Shown piece after piece: positions 1-12,142 of a stretch of 64,000 nucleotides of DNA (the stretch's first letter is position 1; every line of letters begins with the position of its first letter). Source of the stretch: Fratercula arctica (lineage: Eukaryota; Chordata; Aves; Charadriiformes; Alcidae); the NCBI GenBank assembly GCA_947846985.1, contig CANTUZ010000023.1, positions 2,437,677 through 2,501,676 on the forward strand, in the 5' to 3' direction. The translations under genes were made by a program, and so were the position numbers. Below the pieces are notes generated by a model. It was not told the DNA's origin and searched no databases. It was given only the letters and a program-made list of their open reading frames with translations.

Positions 1-2340
1 CCGTTGTTTGTGTAGCGCCCGGCGTGCGGGGGAGAAGCCGGGAGCCATGCACGGGGACAGGCTGCCAGCCGGAGGGCGCTCGCTGGCTCTGCCCTGCGTG
101 ACTGCTGCATCCCATGAAGCCTTGGTCCTGGTGAAAGGTAGGAGAACTTGTGAGGCAGGCGAGTCACACAATGATGTCGTTTCATTGGCAGCCACGTCTG
201 TGTTTCCTGGTGCATTTATACAGTTTTCAAAAGGGAAAAACACCATCACTATTTCAGCAGCCCACACTATCCAGCAAAACGTTAATAGTATCCCTTTATT
301 TTGTTGTATGCAACAAAACTTTGCTTTTATGTGAAAGGTTCCTATTTAAGCATTTGCAGTTTGTATCTATATGTAGAACAGAACATATCCTGAGCAGCTG
401 CTTGTACGATGGAGTGTGTAAGAGTAGAGCCTTCTTTTGTGTGTTAGCACCTGAGAACAGCTTTGCATGGAATTAGGTGTCAGCAGGAAGTTTCAAGCCC
501 TGACGTGTTTGAGACAAATACTGGGGCTCTGCGGACCTGATGAAACGCAGGCAGCTGGAGAAATGTTCTTGGTTCAGAGACTTGGTCTCTTGAATCATCT
601 GTGTTTGAGGGACTTGGAGGGAAAAAACATTTTATTGCCCATGAAGAAAAAGGTTTGTAACCCTTTGGCAACTTCACTAATGGGTTCCTAAACAGATGAA
701 TGATATTAGAAAAAGTAGGAAATAAAATCGGTAAAGATGGGTAAGAAGCGGGACAGAAAGCTCCTGAGGTCTGCCACCGGAGCTCTCAGTGCATTGCTGT
801 GTTTTCCATCGTTTGGAAAGCACGTTTCCCATAAAGGGCTGGTCTCCAAGTCCTTTAAATTCTGGAAAAAAAAAAAACCACCATCCCACCATTAATCCAA
901 ATACTTTTTTACTGTAAAAAGCATTTCTGCATTGTTAATTCAGACCATGTAATAGTACAATTCAGTTCCTATGTGCTTTATTCTGCCAGAGTCGGTTCTG
1001 CTAAACTGCATCCCCCGGGATCGCAGAGGAGGATTTGGTTTTGTTTTCCCTTGGGAGAGGCTCTTGCTTGAGGAAGTGTCAGAATAGGAAATTAAAACTA
1101 GATGAGTAGGCAAACACAAACTGCTGTCCTCTGAACCCCGCTAAGGAGGTGTCCTTTGTTCATCACGCTGGAGCGGGAGAGCTGCGGTACTGTACTGGCA
1201 CTCCAGCTTTCAGGAACTTGGAAATGCAGATTTTGTCACCTGAGAGATACATTTCCATGTGAATTTGTGAGATGGCTTCTAAGAGCAGAGTCTGTTGGAT
1301 GTGATTGTTTACCTTCTTGCTTTCAAAGCTGTGATTTAAACATACTTAGATTCTGCCTTCAAGATTTTTTCTGGCATGAACGAGGGCTAGACGCTCCTGT
1401 TTCAAAGGAGACTGATACAGGGATGCTCCTGCGCTGTGTTAAGCGCTGGGCCTTTAGGAAAGTCACTGAAGTGGTGAGGGGTGAGAGCCCCTCCTCGGCA
1501 CTGCCCTGATGGAGAGCTGCAGCTTCTGCGAGCCCTTAGCGATGCCACCCCTGCTTTTGGGGAACAGCGTCGGGCACAGACAGTTTGTCTGGGAGCAGGC
1601 ATCAGTTCTGAACTGTTCTGAGACACACAGGCAGCACGATTTGGGGCACAGCTTCTGGAAGCGATTAGCGTGCTGCATTTAATTCTTCAGGAAGAACACA
1701 GCACCTCTTTGATTGCTCAAGAATATTGTTTTCTCTTGCATACGTCTTGGAGGGTTATTGTAAAGCACTCGAGCGTGTGGCTTAGAAGGAGTGCCGGGCT
1801 CTGTTAGCGATGGAGCTGTGGTTGCTTGCTGGCTCGAACTGTGTGCGATGATCTCCTGGAGCTGGAAACGTGGAGCCTGGTGGTGAGGTCCCGAGCGCCA
1901 GCAGAGCAACAGCCGTGCTCGTCCGAGGGCTGAGGTCCCACAGGTTCATCCGTGCAGGCTGAGTGGCGATCCTGGTGAGGGTCGCTAATTACCGTGGTTG
2001 TGTGTTCTTCTGGTGGCTGGTTATATCTTGTAGTCCCTGGACGTGGCAAGAAAAGTGGATGATCCATGCCACGGCCAGCACAGAACATGGAGTAAGGGAA
2101 AGATAACCCACCATTTCTCAGGGGCTGAGAAAGGTGAAGTTGCTGTTGTCAGAAGTTGCCAAAAGGGAATTGGAAATATATTCTCATCCCTTGACTGCTG
2201 CAGGAGCATCAGGACCATATTAACCTTAATATTAAGCATTTAGAAATTGCAGGAGAGAGAGAAAGCCTTTTGCTAGGTCACCTCTATGTTTGGTGCCTTA
2301 TTGTATCGAAGGCGGTGGAGAATCATCGCTTTTTAAATGA
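1..2340. other. Upstream flank of NSD3, no gene recognised
   Basis: I see no exon of a known protein on either strand here. The first 140 bases are GC- and CpG-rich and end in a donor-like AAG|GTAGGAG with the GT at 138-139, after which composition drops to AT-rich. In mammals LETM2 is transcribed away from NSD3 just upstream of it. The GC-rich edge could be the shoulder of that promoter or a distal alternative 5' exon of NSD3. Both ideas are inference. The rest, 140 to 2340, shows only short chance reading frames. Confidence 0.5.
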
Positions 2341-2378
2341 ATTGGGGGGGTTTTTCCCTCGTCAGGACCTCAGCCGGC

Positions 2379-2466
2379 GCCCGCCGCAAGGCACGACGGG
2401 AGATGTAGTCGCGTGGGCCCTGTCGAGGCCGCGGGACTACATCTCCCGTCGTGCCGTGCGGCGGGC
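2379..2466. promoter_or_regulatory. Inverted pair of ZNF143/STAF-like sites
   Basis: Arms 2379-2410 and 2435-2466 are reverse complements at 31 of 32 positions, with a 24-nt spacer and the single mismatch at 2389/2456. Each arm contains ACTACATCTCCCGTCGTGC followed by a YYGCG-type tail (CTTGCG or CGTGCG). This resembles the long ZNF143/THAP11 site ACTACAATTCCCAGCATGC plus tail, found in many CpG-island promoters. Occupancy is inference. Confidence 0.65.
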
Positions 2467-2529
2467 ACCGCCCCCAGTGGCCAATCAGGCCCCGAGGTGG
2501 GCGGCTCCCGCGCCTGCGCATTGCGCGGC

Positions 2530-2871
2530 GGCGGCGGAGGCGGAGGGCGCGGGAGCGGGGCCGGCAACCGGGCAGAGCGGCACCGAGCGCCGCCTTCCCC
2601 CCGCCGCCGCCAGCGGTCGCCCGCGCCCGCCCGCACCGCCGCCGAACGCCCTCCCCACCTTAGCCGCACCGGCGGTGGGGTGGGTGGGCGGGCGGGCCTG
2701 CCGGGGCGGAGCGGCGGGGGCGCGGAAATCGAGGACGGGGCTCCATCGCGGCCTAGCTGCTGCGGGAGAAGGCGGGGAGGCCTGCCGTTACCGCCGCCCC
2801 CGCCGCCGGCCTTTTGTCTCCGCTGGGCTGGGTGGACGCGGCGGGGGCTGTTAGAATGGAACAGACTGAAG
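2530..2871 (+). other. NSD3 exon 1 (non-coding, 5' end approximate)
   Basis: The exon end is set by a good donor, GAAG|GTGAGG, after 2871 inside the CpG island. The next supported acceptor is the one at 11414 that opens coding exon 2. The 5' boundary is a guess placed downstream of the CCAAT and NRF1-like sites. Near the end is an ATG at 2856 in strong context (A at -3, G at +4). It opens a 13-codon upstream ORF that closes in exon 2, so this exon adds no residues to NSD3. Confidence 0.6.
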
Positions 2872-5800
2872 GTGAGGACGGCGGTCGGCTGTGCTGGCGG
2901 GGGCGGCCCGCCCGGGCTTAAAGGGCCCGCGGACGCCATGTTTGCTACCGGCGCTGCGGCGGCGGCGCGGCCCCCGCGGAGGGAGGGAGGAAGGAATGGA
3001 AGGGAGGACAGGAGGTGGTGGGCCCCGGGCCGTCCCGAGCCGAGCCGACCCCGCGGGCAGGGCAGCCCGCCGACCCCGTGAGGCGCGGAGCCGGGCCGCA
3101 GAGGGCCGGGACGGGCAGGGCTCCGGGACCCGCGTGCCCGGCTGGGTCTCGGGCAAGCGGCGGCCCCCAACACCCCCTTATTCCTCGCTCCCGCAGGTAA
3201 CTGGGGCGAGCGGCCGAGGGTTCGGGGGGGTCTTGGCGAGCTCCAAATCTGGTGGGGAGAACTTGGGGTAGGAGCCTGCACCGCGCTGCTCTGAAGGGTG
3301 CAGAGCCGTGACCCAGCCGTGTAGTTAACTGTTTTTCGGGTGGAAAAGGTTTCAGTGCGTGCTTTTAAGAACTGCACATAACTGAAGGATTTCTTGTTTC
3401 TTGGATTTTTTTTTTTTTTTTTTTTGCAGTACTGTTGCATCGTACTCTACTTTGTTCTGTGTCTCACTCTGCTTTCTTTTGATTGTCAATACACTTGGCA
3501 ATTCTAATACAGGTTCAAGATTTTTAATTTGTCGTTAAAAAAAATCGTAATGATAACATAGTTCTGTATATATATCAGCCAGCACAAAAGACAATGTAAA
3601 GTAGCCTGTAATCATAGTTGAAGAAAAAATTGTAGCCTGTTTTGATGACTGTTTATGTCTTCCAGTGGCTTATTGTAGAGATGCACAGGGAATGTTTTGT
3701 CAGATTTTTTTTGAAAAGTTTTTTTTGTTGAACTGCTTGAGAAGTTTTTGCTCCAAAAAGTGAGGATGTGTTTTATGAAGTTACAGAGTTAAGAGCAGAG
3801 AGTGATGATCAAAGACTGTATGTTTTGTTTTAGTACAACTGTGTTTTGCATTTTTCAGTTTGGCAAGTTTGCGTGAGTTTGAAGTGACTCACATGAGATA
3901 CGTTGCAGTTATTACACTGGTTTTGGTACGTGAAAGCATGTCGTGACTCCTAGGATATTTGCTATTGCCAAAGGTCTAACTTCTGGTTTTACGTGAATAT
4001 CAGTCCCTGACTCTTCCTGAAGAACAAAAGTTTTTCTTCCATGTTTCCTATTTGAATCCTGAGGCTCTAAAACCAAATGAGTACTCTAAGCTCATTTTCA
4101 AGACAAACTCCTTTTCTCTTTTTTTTTTTTCTTTTGAATGCATAGCATTTTCTTTGATTCTGCCCAAGTTGTTTCTTTCTGTGTCACTATGGGAAACTTT
4201 TTAAAACTGGCCTTATCAAAACCATATTAGAGACATGACTATTTCTTCTGGCATTAAAAAAAAAAACCAAAACACCAAAGCCCAAACCACCTTTAAAAAG
4301 GTGTACAGGGAAGTAGTCAGCCTTACCACATGCTTTAAAGTTTGTCAGGAGGCCTCTGATTCACCATCAGTGTCTGCCAGAAGAGACTGCTCAGTCCAGC
4401 TGAAGTCAGTAGAAATCCACAGGCTACAGTTTTTCTGCTAATAAATCTACGTGCTGTTGAAAACATTGGCATTGTCTTAACACATGTAAATAGAACTTTC
4501 TCTGCATGATTTCTTAAGGACGTCCAGAACAAAATGGGACAAAGCGTACTGCAAATACTGAATGTGGGAATCAGTAAGAATAATTGTTTTATTTCTGTCT
4601 ACAGTTCGTATAATTTGAACACCACAGGATGCTGTTACAGTTAATAAAGGCAGCCCTCCAGGTGATATTTGACCTGACTGTAGAAAAAGCATGGGTATGT
4701 TCAGTTCTAGTGAGGAGTTCTGTGGCAGGTGTGTATGCTGAACTTCAGCAAAAGCCAAGTTCTACGTTTCTTGTGGTTTCAGCTGGGCAGTCTTTAGGTC
4801 TTGAGAGGAGGAATGGAAACACGACAGAAGTTGATTGCATCACTTAAAACTCCTGACCAACCTAGCCTGTTCCATCTGTTTGTAAAACACCTATAGCAGT
4901 GAACATCTATTGAGAATCGGTGCTGCTGGATTAGACCCTTGAGATGACCAGTACCAGCACAGATTAGATACAGGCATACGTTGGAATGAAAAAGCACAGG
5001 AAAGGGCAGTAAACGTACGTGTGGTGACTCAGGTAATGAAGGAGTGGTAGGATATGAACAGGTCTTTGAATCTCTCTGATTTAGGTCTATGTGGACAGGA
5101 GCTGGTTTGTCATTTGTGCGTAAAGATGGCCTACAACTTCTGCTTTCAAGACTGTTGATAGAAAGTCCACTTAGGGTGACGAGGCAGTGACACTGTTCAC
5201 TGAACACGTTAAGACTGACTGAAATTACTGCTGTTTCAACTCGGTCAGTGGGCTGGTAGGACAGCTTCAGTTCTCACAGCAGATACTTCCCATCTGTGTA
5301 AAATGCTTTCCCTCTACCAAGCGCTAACCCAAATGCTTTAGGCAGGACCACCCACGTGGTGGTTGTCAACAGCAAAGGGTAAAATTAATTCAAAAAGGTT
5401 TTGTGGAAACTCGGTTTAAAATATGTGCATGCTGCACTTTTTATCAGTAGATGTTGTGTCAGCTCATCGCTTTGGTGGCCGCCAGCCTCAGATGAATAGG
5501 TGTCTATGCTGGTCTGAGCAGGGTTTGCCGGCTGGTAGCAGTGGGCAGAAGGTGCGTAGAACCCCGTGGGTTTCAGTAGTTCAGGGACAGCACTGTCATT
5601 TTGCACTGGCTTCTGGCTGCCTCTGGGTAGGCACAGCCGCTTTCTCCGAGTTCTGCATCCAACGGGCTTTGGAGAGAGGCCTCCCTCCTCGTGCTGGGGA
5701 GTTTTTACCTGGGGCTCCTGCTCGGTGATGAGCAGTGATGGGTGCTTCTGACATTTAGGAAACTTCTCTTGCACATTGCATAGTTACCGTATCTGTTCTC

Positions 5801-8800
5801 ACTTTTTTTGAGTTCTTCCTGATTGAGCAATAACACAGTGAATAGAAACCTGTTTGTGTATTTAATAGGTGAGTCCTACCCTGTTGCTGTATTTTGTGCA
5901 AACCTACAAAACTCTCTCTTTGGGAGAAAAAAAGCTTTCATCAATAATAAATGGGATCAGCATTGTTTAGAATTGTTTGATAATCTGTGAGGTCAGTTAT
6001 TATTTAGTCTGCTGCAGCATGAAAGCAATATTTGATAACTTTGTAGGTGTCTTGTTTTCTGAGAGTGAAGTAGCAAAATACTCATGCTAAAAATGGCTTT
6101 AGATAAATGCAGTTGTTGGTGAAAAATGTGAACCCAGAGGATTTATCTTTGAAACTTTCCCATGACTGAGCATTCACTGTTGAAGGTGTAACTGATTTTC
6201 TCGAGTTGAGCTCAGTCAAGCTGAGAAGCTCAGGATGGGAAGTGAAACAAACTTGGTGTTAATGTAAGAAAGAGCAGTGTAAGAGCTCTACTAGGTTGGC
6301 GTAGCTTATCTTTGGGTGCTTATATTTTTTATTTTATTTACTTTTGTCACTCTCCCATGAACAACATGAAAATACTTGCTCAAACAGCGTCCATGTGTAG
6401 AGTGTCAGTGTCTGTAAACAGTTGTGTGTTCCTGCTCGCCTGGGAGATCCCTCAGCCGTGGGAAAGGGTAGGTGCAGAATGCTGGCTACCCAGTTCTGGA
6501 GATCAAATGCTTTTTCTCTCATTAGGAAATTCAGTATCATTTTTGAAGGTATCATTGATTTCAAGTTGTTTCATGGCTGCTATAAATTATCCGTTTCCTA
6601 TAAACCTTGAAATAATAAATTGTGTCTATCTGTTGGTTGAGTTCCAGTGTCATATCAGTGCAGTATCTGTTATGGGTCATACTTGGAAGCTAAATTATAC
6701 AGCTTGCAGGAGGCTGATACTGTAATTTAATAGAGTAATTGCTGTTGTAGTGAGAAGAATTTATTCTGAAATAGTTTTCTGCGTGTATCACTGAAAATCA
6801 CATTCACTTGTGGTTTTAGGTAATGTTCCTCTGCTGAGGAAGGATCAGTACGACTCTTGAGCCTGTTGATATTTCAGCGACAATGGGGTATTCTTTGTGT
6901 TATAGCTTGGGAATGACTTCTACTAAGTAATTCTTCCTTAGGTTCAAACATTGAGATTCCTGAATGTTCAGGATTCATTGTTCTGTTCTATTATTTTGAT
7001 AGCTCCTGGGACTGTCCTTTCACTGTAATGCAGCCCTGATGCCGCTTCACTGGCTGGCACCTGGGGAATGAACGAACTGATGCAGAGGTTTGGAAAGGAA
7101 GAAGGCTGGGAAAATCTGGGTGTATTAACCGCGGTGACAGCGAAAGACTCGGAAGGAAGAAGCTCTCGATGATGTCAGCTCTGTGGGAGGAGAACAACTT
7201 CTTGTGTTTTCAGCCTGTTGAGAGTAGCAATTCAGTGAAGCAATAATCCTTGCTTCTGCAGCCTGTGTAGGAAAATAATGAGGCTGGTGTACAAATTGTC
7301 CCGACTCTGAAGCATAGGCTAGCATCGAGGTCTATTTTGCACGGGTGAGTTCCAGAAAGCAATTACTTAATAAATCAAAACTGTTTTCTTTTGCTGGTAA
7401 CTCCTAAATCCAACGTAAATAGAGTGCTTTGAAGTTCACTAATCCACAACTTCTGTCACGTAACAAAACGAAGTGCACTGATGACCCTTCAGTTAGTGCC
7501 TGTGGAAGCGAGTGCATCGACAGCTTCAGGAACTGTCGCAGCTGGGGACTGGCTGCTGTGAAGAGTGACACAGTGAAGGCAGACTTTGACCTGGAGGGCT
7601 GTACGTGGAGGAGATAAGAGGGACCAGACACTGTCATGCAGCTTTTGAATTCTGTTAATACCATGTCTGGATCTCATTAATACCACCTTGGCGGGGCAGT
7701 TGTACCGGCGCATCAGCAGAGAACTTCTGCTTCTCAGCACTAGCAAAACTGCCTTTTGCTGCTATACCTTATTTCAGCCCTTCTGAGAAAAATAAGCTGT
7801 CCTGGTAAGAGCATTCTTTGTCTGTGTGCAGGTAAGGACTTTTGCTAGCTGCATTGATCGAGTATTGCGTCTCGCTGTAGACCCAGATGGACGTGACCAT
7901 GACAAGAAGCCTGGAGTGTTGTCATGGCTTAGTGCTCCAGCCTTGTGACGGAGTTCTTCCTATTGGGAACAGGGCTGAGGCTCATAAACAGCCTTTGCTA
8001 AATCACTCAGCAGTCTGTAGATCAACTTCTGAATGATGCTTACGGATGGAATTAGAATGGGTGAATATGAATAGCCTAATAGAGTGCCTCATAATCAGCC
8101 AGATACGTGCATGGAACATCCCTAGAGAATAAATAAACTTTGGTGTCCTAGTGAAACGCTGCACAAAATAGTTTGGTTTTTATCCCAACTTTAAGTGTGG
8201 AAGCTCTTTAAAGGAAAGACTGAAAGTTGCCAGTGTAATAGAAAAGGATCTGTTCTTATTTCAAAGAGATGGCCTAGGGTAATGCTTTTTAGGGCAGAAT
8301 CCATTTGCTTAGGCTGTTGTACAATTTCAGTGCTTTTCAAACTGAAATGTTTGGCTGTGGGTTGTATGGACAGCTTTCTAGTGTCCTGTATGCAGCCTCA
8401 CCTGATATTGTGGCTCAAGTTTAGAGAAGTCTTTAAGGAAGATTTAAGTGAATTCAACATAGCAGCCTGGCAGCAGATCAGAATTTCTGTAACGTTGTCC
8501 ACAGTGACATGCCATTAAAGTGCTGCCAGAGGAATGAACTGGGTGACCAAATCATGTAACCCACAGGTCACAGCTGTAGGAGAGAGGGTTCGTGTTTTGG
8601 TTTTTTTTCTCCCTCATGCAACAGTTGAGGAACAAGTTCTCGGTCTGTACTTGGTGAGTTGTATGACCAGAAGGTGGTTATACAGATGGACAGTTTCAAG
8701 GCAGTCTTGTGAATGTGAATATCTGTTGCTGATTTGGAAATGAGGGTTGATGGAGGCCCTAAATCTGGTGGCGTTGGCTGGATGAGGATTAGCTGTTCTG

Positions 8801-11529
8801 GTAGTGGCAGTGAGATTTTTTTCCTCTTAGACCATGAGATACTTGCTCGTTAGAAGAGCTGTACTGACTAGTGAAATGAGAAGTCTGCCTAGATACTTGA
8901 TGTTTTAAGTAAGGCCATGGAACCTGCACCCGTGTCTTTTAAACAAATTGTTATCTTTTCCATCTCAAGAAAGAAACTAAAAGCATTAAAATTATTTAAT
9001 CACATCAGATTAGCAGTTTCCAGCAAGACCCAAAATTTACAAAGTTTCCACTTTTAGACTTATAAGCAGGAAAACTTGAAGCATAACTATTCAAATGCCA
9101 TGTGACACTAGCAAAGTCATATTCTTAACGAAGTACAGAATGCTGTAGAGTTTTCTGTTTTATAGAGCTTTGCTTTCTGCAATTGGTTTTTTGCTTTTTA
9201 ACTTTGGTGTGGTCACACCAGCAGTACTGGGTCCTGGCGTGATACCCTTTAACAGATCCCTTATTTAACATGCTGGTGCTTAGTTCTGCTAAACTAAATG
9301 AATGGTCGTCTTTCAGAGTATTTGGGTAAAAGGAAAGTGACTTAATGACTATTGAAAGAAAACAGCAACATTATAAAACTGGTAAGTTGAGAGTAATTCT
9401 AAAATTTCTTAAACTATTTCTGCTTTGACTCTGTCCATCCAGCAATGGATGTGCCAGGATGACTGAAGTGCTGTTGTAGCTTCTCAAGATAAGCTTGGGG
9501 TTTTTTAAGTATTCAGAAAAAAAAAAAGTGTACCTGGTTTTAGTAAGAAATAAAAGCAGCCTAGGGTGCAATTTCTTACTAGTGTGAGAAATCTGGTTGC
9601 TCTTCAGTTTGGCAGATGTAAAGTAACAATTAATTGGTAAATAGTACAAACAGTCCCACTTCTTCCTAGAATGGGTGGTGGTTTGGTGGTTTTGACCTTG
9701 ACGGGCAATCCTGCTGGCTCTGGGTGCTGTCCCTCATACGCTGTCGCCTCGATGGTCACATTTTTGTGGTGGTTTTACGGCTGATGTGCAGAGAGCTGCT
9801 GGAGAGGAGATGGTTTTACAGCCATGAGATTGAAAAGTTACTGCAATTAGTGAATTTTGCTGCATAGCGTTGTGCTATTAAGTTGTTTCTCCTAAGTCGC
9901 TTAATTACAGTGACAAACGTGCCCCTAGTTGACTGCAGGGGCAGTAAAAGTGAATACAAACATCAATATAATCAGAGTATGAAGTCCACAAAACACAGAG
10001 CAGATTCTGGTCAAGTTCTTACTTGCTACTGTTGAAACTTCAGTTTCTTTTTGCAGTCTCAGAGGGGGGACGTGTTCTAGTGTTTTGAAAACTATTAGAT
10101 AAGGTATTGAGATACCTTGCATTGGGAGGGTGAGAATTTAATGTGGGCAGGGTTACATGTAGATTCTTATTATGAGAAGTGTCTGTGGGATGTGTTAATG
10201 TCATTTAAACCCTGACCAAAAGGGCACAGTAACCCTCCTTTATGCCTACACAGAGAGAGAATAAATAATACCCAGCCGTGTTTACTTTGGAAGGGCTAAA
10301 TTGACCTTGCTTGGAAGCAAATTTGTATTTCTTACCTGAAGTTTAGGTCACTGTATATTTCTTCTTGTTGAACACTGAGATTATTTAGGTGAATGCGAAA
10401 GCCGCCTCTAAGGCAGTATCTGAGTTTTGGAAATACAGCTCTGGTTTAGTCTGATTTCAGTGTTTTTAATATGCAATGGAAAATTGAAAGTGTGTATGAC
10501 AGCTTTCTCAGTTGTAATCTAATTCTGTGAATAACCTCAGGTTTTGGAGATCTTTTGATGCTGAGGCTATTTTTCTCTCCCTCAGAACCATGTAGTGGTT
10601 AAGTGTTTAATTAAACACCCTAAGTGTTTAATATTAAAATAGGGCGGGGGGGGGAGGGGGCAGGGAGTGAGGAGAATAACCCTCCTCACTTAGCTGCTGA
10701 GAGCCAACCAGTGGAAACTGCTCTGCTTTTCAGGGAGAGAAGAGGTTGGGAAACCCCATCTGAGGCTGTCCTACCATCTGAACTGGTTTTCCCAGCAGCC
10801 GAGGTGGAATGACCTATTCCCTTCAAGTGTGAAAAGCCCGTGGCTTAGGTCTGCTGCTGGCCTGGGGGCTGCTCCTCTGTCTTGAATTCTGGCAAGGAGG
10901 CGGGGAGGAAGAGGAGAGGTTTCTCTCTTGTTTGAGTGGTCTTTCTGCGGTTTTGCTGCCTTGTTCAGTTTGCAGTGACTGCGGTGTCAAGAGAACTTGA
11001 TATCTTCTGTATGCTTGAGGGTCAGAGCCTGCTCTCTTACTGCTTTGTGTTAGAGTAACGCTTACGAGCACCAAACTAGGAGGGCTATAGAGAGTGGTTG
11101 GAATTTTAGCCTCATTGTTCTGACTTTGCAACACTCAGGCTCATAGTTTTTAAGCACTTGTAGGTGCTTATAACAGTTCTTTAAATGTCTTGGAAAAGGA
11201 GAAAGTGGTCATGAGAAAAAGCTGTTCTGCAGAAATGTGTAAAGAGCATCTTTTAAAGATTCAGTAATACCAGTCCTCTCTAAATCCACGAGAGAGTAGC
11301 TACTGAATGGAGAGGGGGAAATTGGTCTTTAGATCTCTTTTTTTTTTTTCTCAAAAATTTAATTTTCATCTTTTGATTTACACTGACTTCTTATTTCCCT
11401 TTCCCCGCCTTTAGGCCCTATGAGAAAAAGGGAAAGCTAAGGATGCTGGAGCAGAACAATGGATTTCTCTTTCTCTTTCATGCAAGGGATCATGGGAAAC
11501 ACAATTCAGCAACCACCTCAACTCATTGA
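2856..11529 (+). promoter_or_regulatory. Upstream ORFs in the NSD3 leader
   Basis: uORF1 joins 2856-2871 to 11415-11440 and encodes MEQTEGPMRKRES then TAA. It is in the NSD3 frame, so its stop shows the main ATG is not preceded by an open N-terminal extension. uORF2 runs 11443-11529 (28 codons then TGA) in another frame and overlaps the first 71 bases of the NSD3 CDS. uORF1 has a strong start context; uORF2 has A at -3 but C at +4. Such uORFs usually lower main-ORF translation. The effect here is inferred. Confidence 0.55.
2872..11414 (+). other. NSD3 intron 1
   Basis: This 8.5-kb intron shows no coding exon or RNA gene that I can support. It holds a run of 20 T followed by GCAG (3406-3429), a 16-bp palindrome and a G-rich quadruplex-like run near 10.6 kb, and an A run near 9.51 kb. 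It is otherwise AT-rich unique-looking sequence. Confidence 0.7.
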
Positions 11530-12142
11530 CTCAGCCAACATCCGCCAAGAGGATGCCTTTGATGCCAGCAGTGACATTGCTGAAGATGGTGGACAAACGC
11601 CATACGAAGCTGCCCTGCAGCAAGGCTTTCAGTACCCCACGCCCACGACGGAGGACCTTCCGCCCATCACGAACGGCTACCCACCAACAATCAATATCTA
11701 TGAACCTCAAGCCAAATACCAGACGTACAGTCAATATCCCAATGGTTCAGCCAATGGTTTTGGTACAGTCAGAAACTTTAGCCCCCCAGAGTATTACCAA
11801 ATGGAAAACTCTAACACAAGGCCGCACGAAGTTCTGGAAAAACCTTCCCCTCCCCAGCCACCACCTCCACCACCACCTTCAGTTTCACAGACGGTGATTC
11901 CAAAGAAGACTGGCTCACCAGAGATCAAATTAAAAATAACCAAAACTATCCAGAACGGCAGGGAATTGTTTGAGTCCTCTCTGTGTGGGGACCTTTTAAA
12001 TGAAGTACAAGCGAGTGAGTATGCTAAGGCGAAACATGAAGGGAGAAAAGAGAAAAGGAAAAAAAGTAGCAAGCATGACTCTTCCCGATCGGAAGAGCGC
12101 AAGTCGCACAAAATTCCAAAATTAGAACCAGAGGAACAAAAT
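11459..12142 (+). CDS. NSD3: NSD3 exon 2, coding part (aa 1-228)
   Basis: The exon opens at acceptor TTTAG|GCCC (11415), with 44 nt of leader before the ATG. It encodes the [10 protein letters not shown] start typical of NSD3, a Pro/Tyr-rich region, a run of seven prolines (134-140) and [16 protein letters not shown] (156-171), the segment that in mammals binds the BRD4 ET domain. It ends with a Lys/Arg/Ser-rich basic tract. Donor AAT|GTAAGT, phase 0. Confidence 0.97.

Larger units (their letters stand above)
2370..3240. promoter_or_regulatory. CpG-island promoter of NSD3
   Basis: The stretch is dense in CG dinucleotides with sharp borders, unlike the AT-rich DNA on both sides. It contains inverted ZNF143/STAF-like sites (2379-2466), a CCAAT box in the context GGCCAATCAG (2481-2485), an NRF1-like GCGCCTGCGCA (2510-2520) and many GC boxes, with no TATA box seen. 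This is the usual make-up of a vertebrate housekeeping promoter. The exact start sites cannot be read from sequence; initiation is most likely between about 2480 and 2600. Confidence 0.85.

Noticed and set aside
2370..3440. 356-codon open frame on the minus strand
   Set aside because: It spans the NSD3 CpG island and exon 1. High GC removes stop codons, the protein is Pro/Arg/Gly-rich with no family resemblance, and it begins in intron poly-T sequence.
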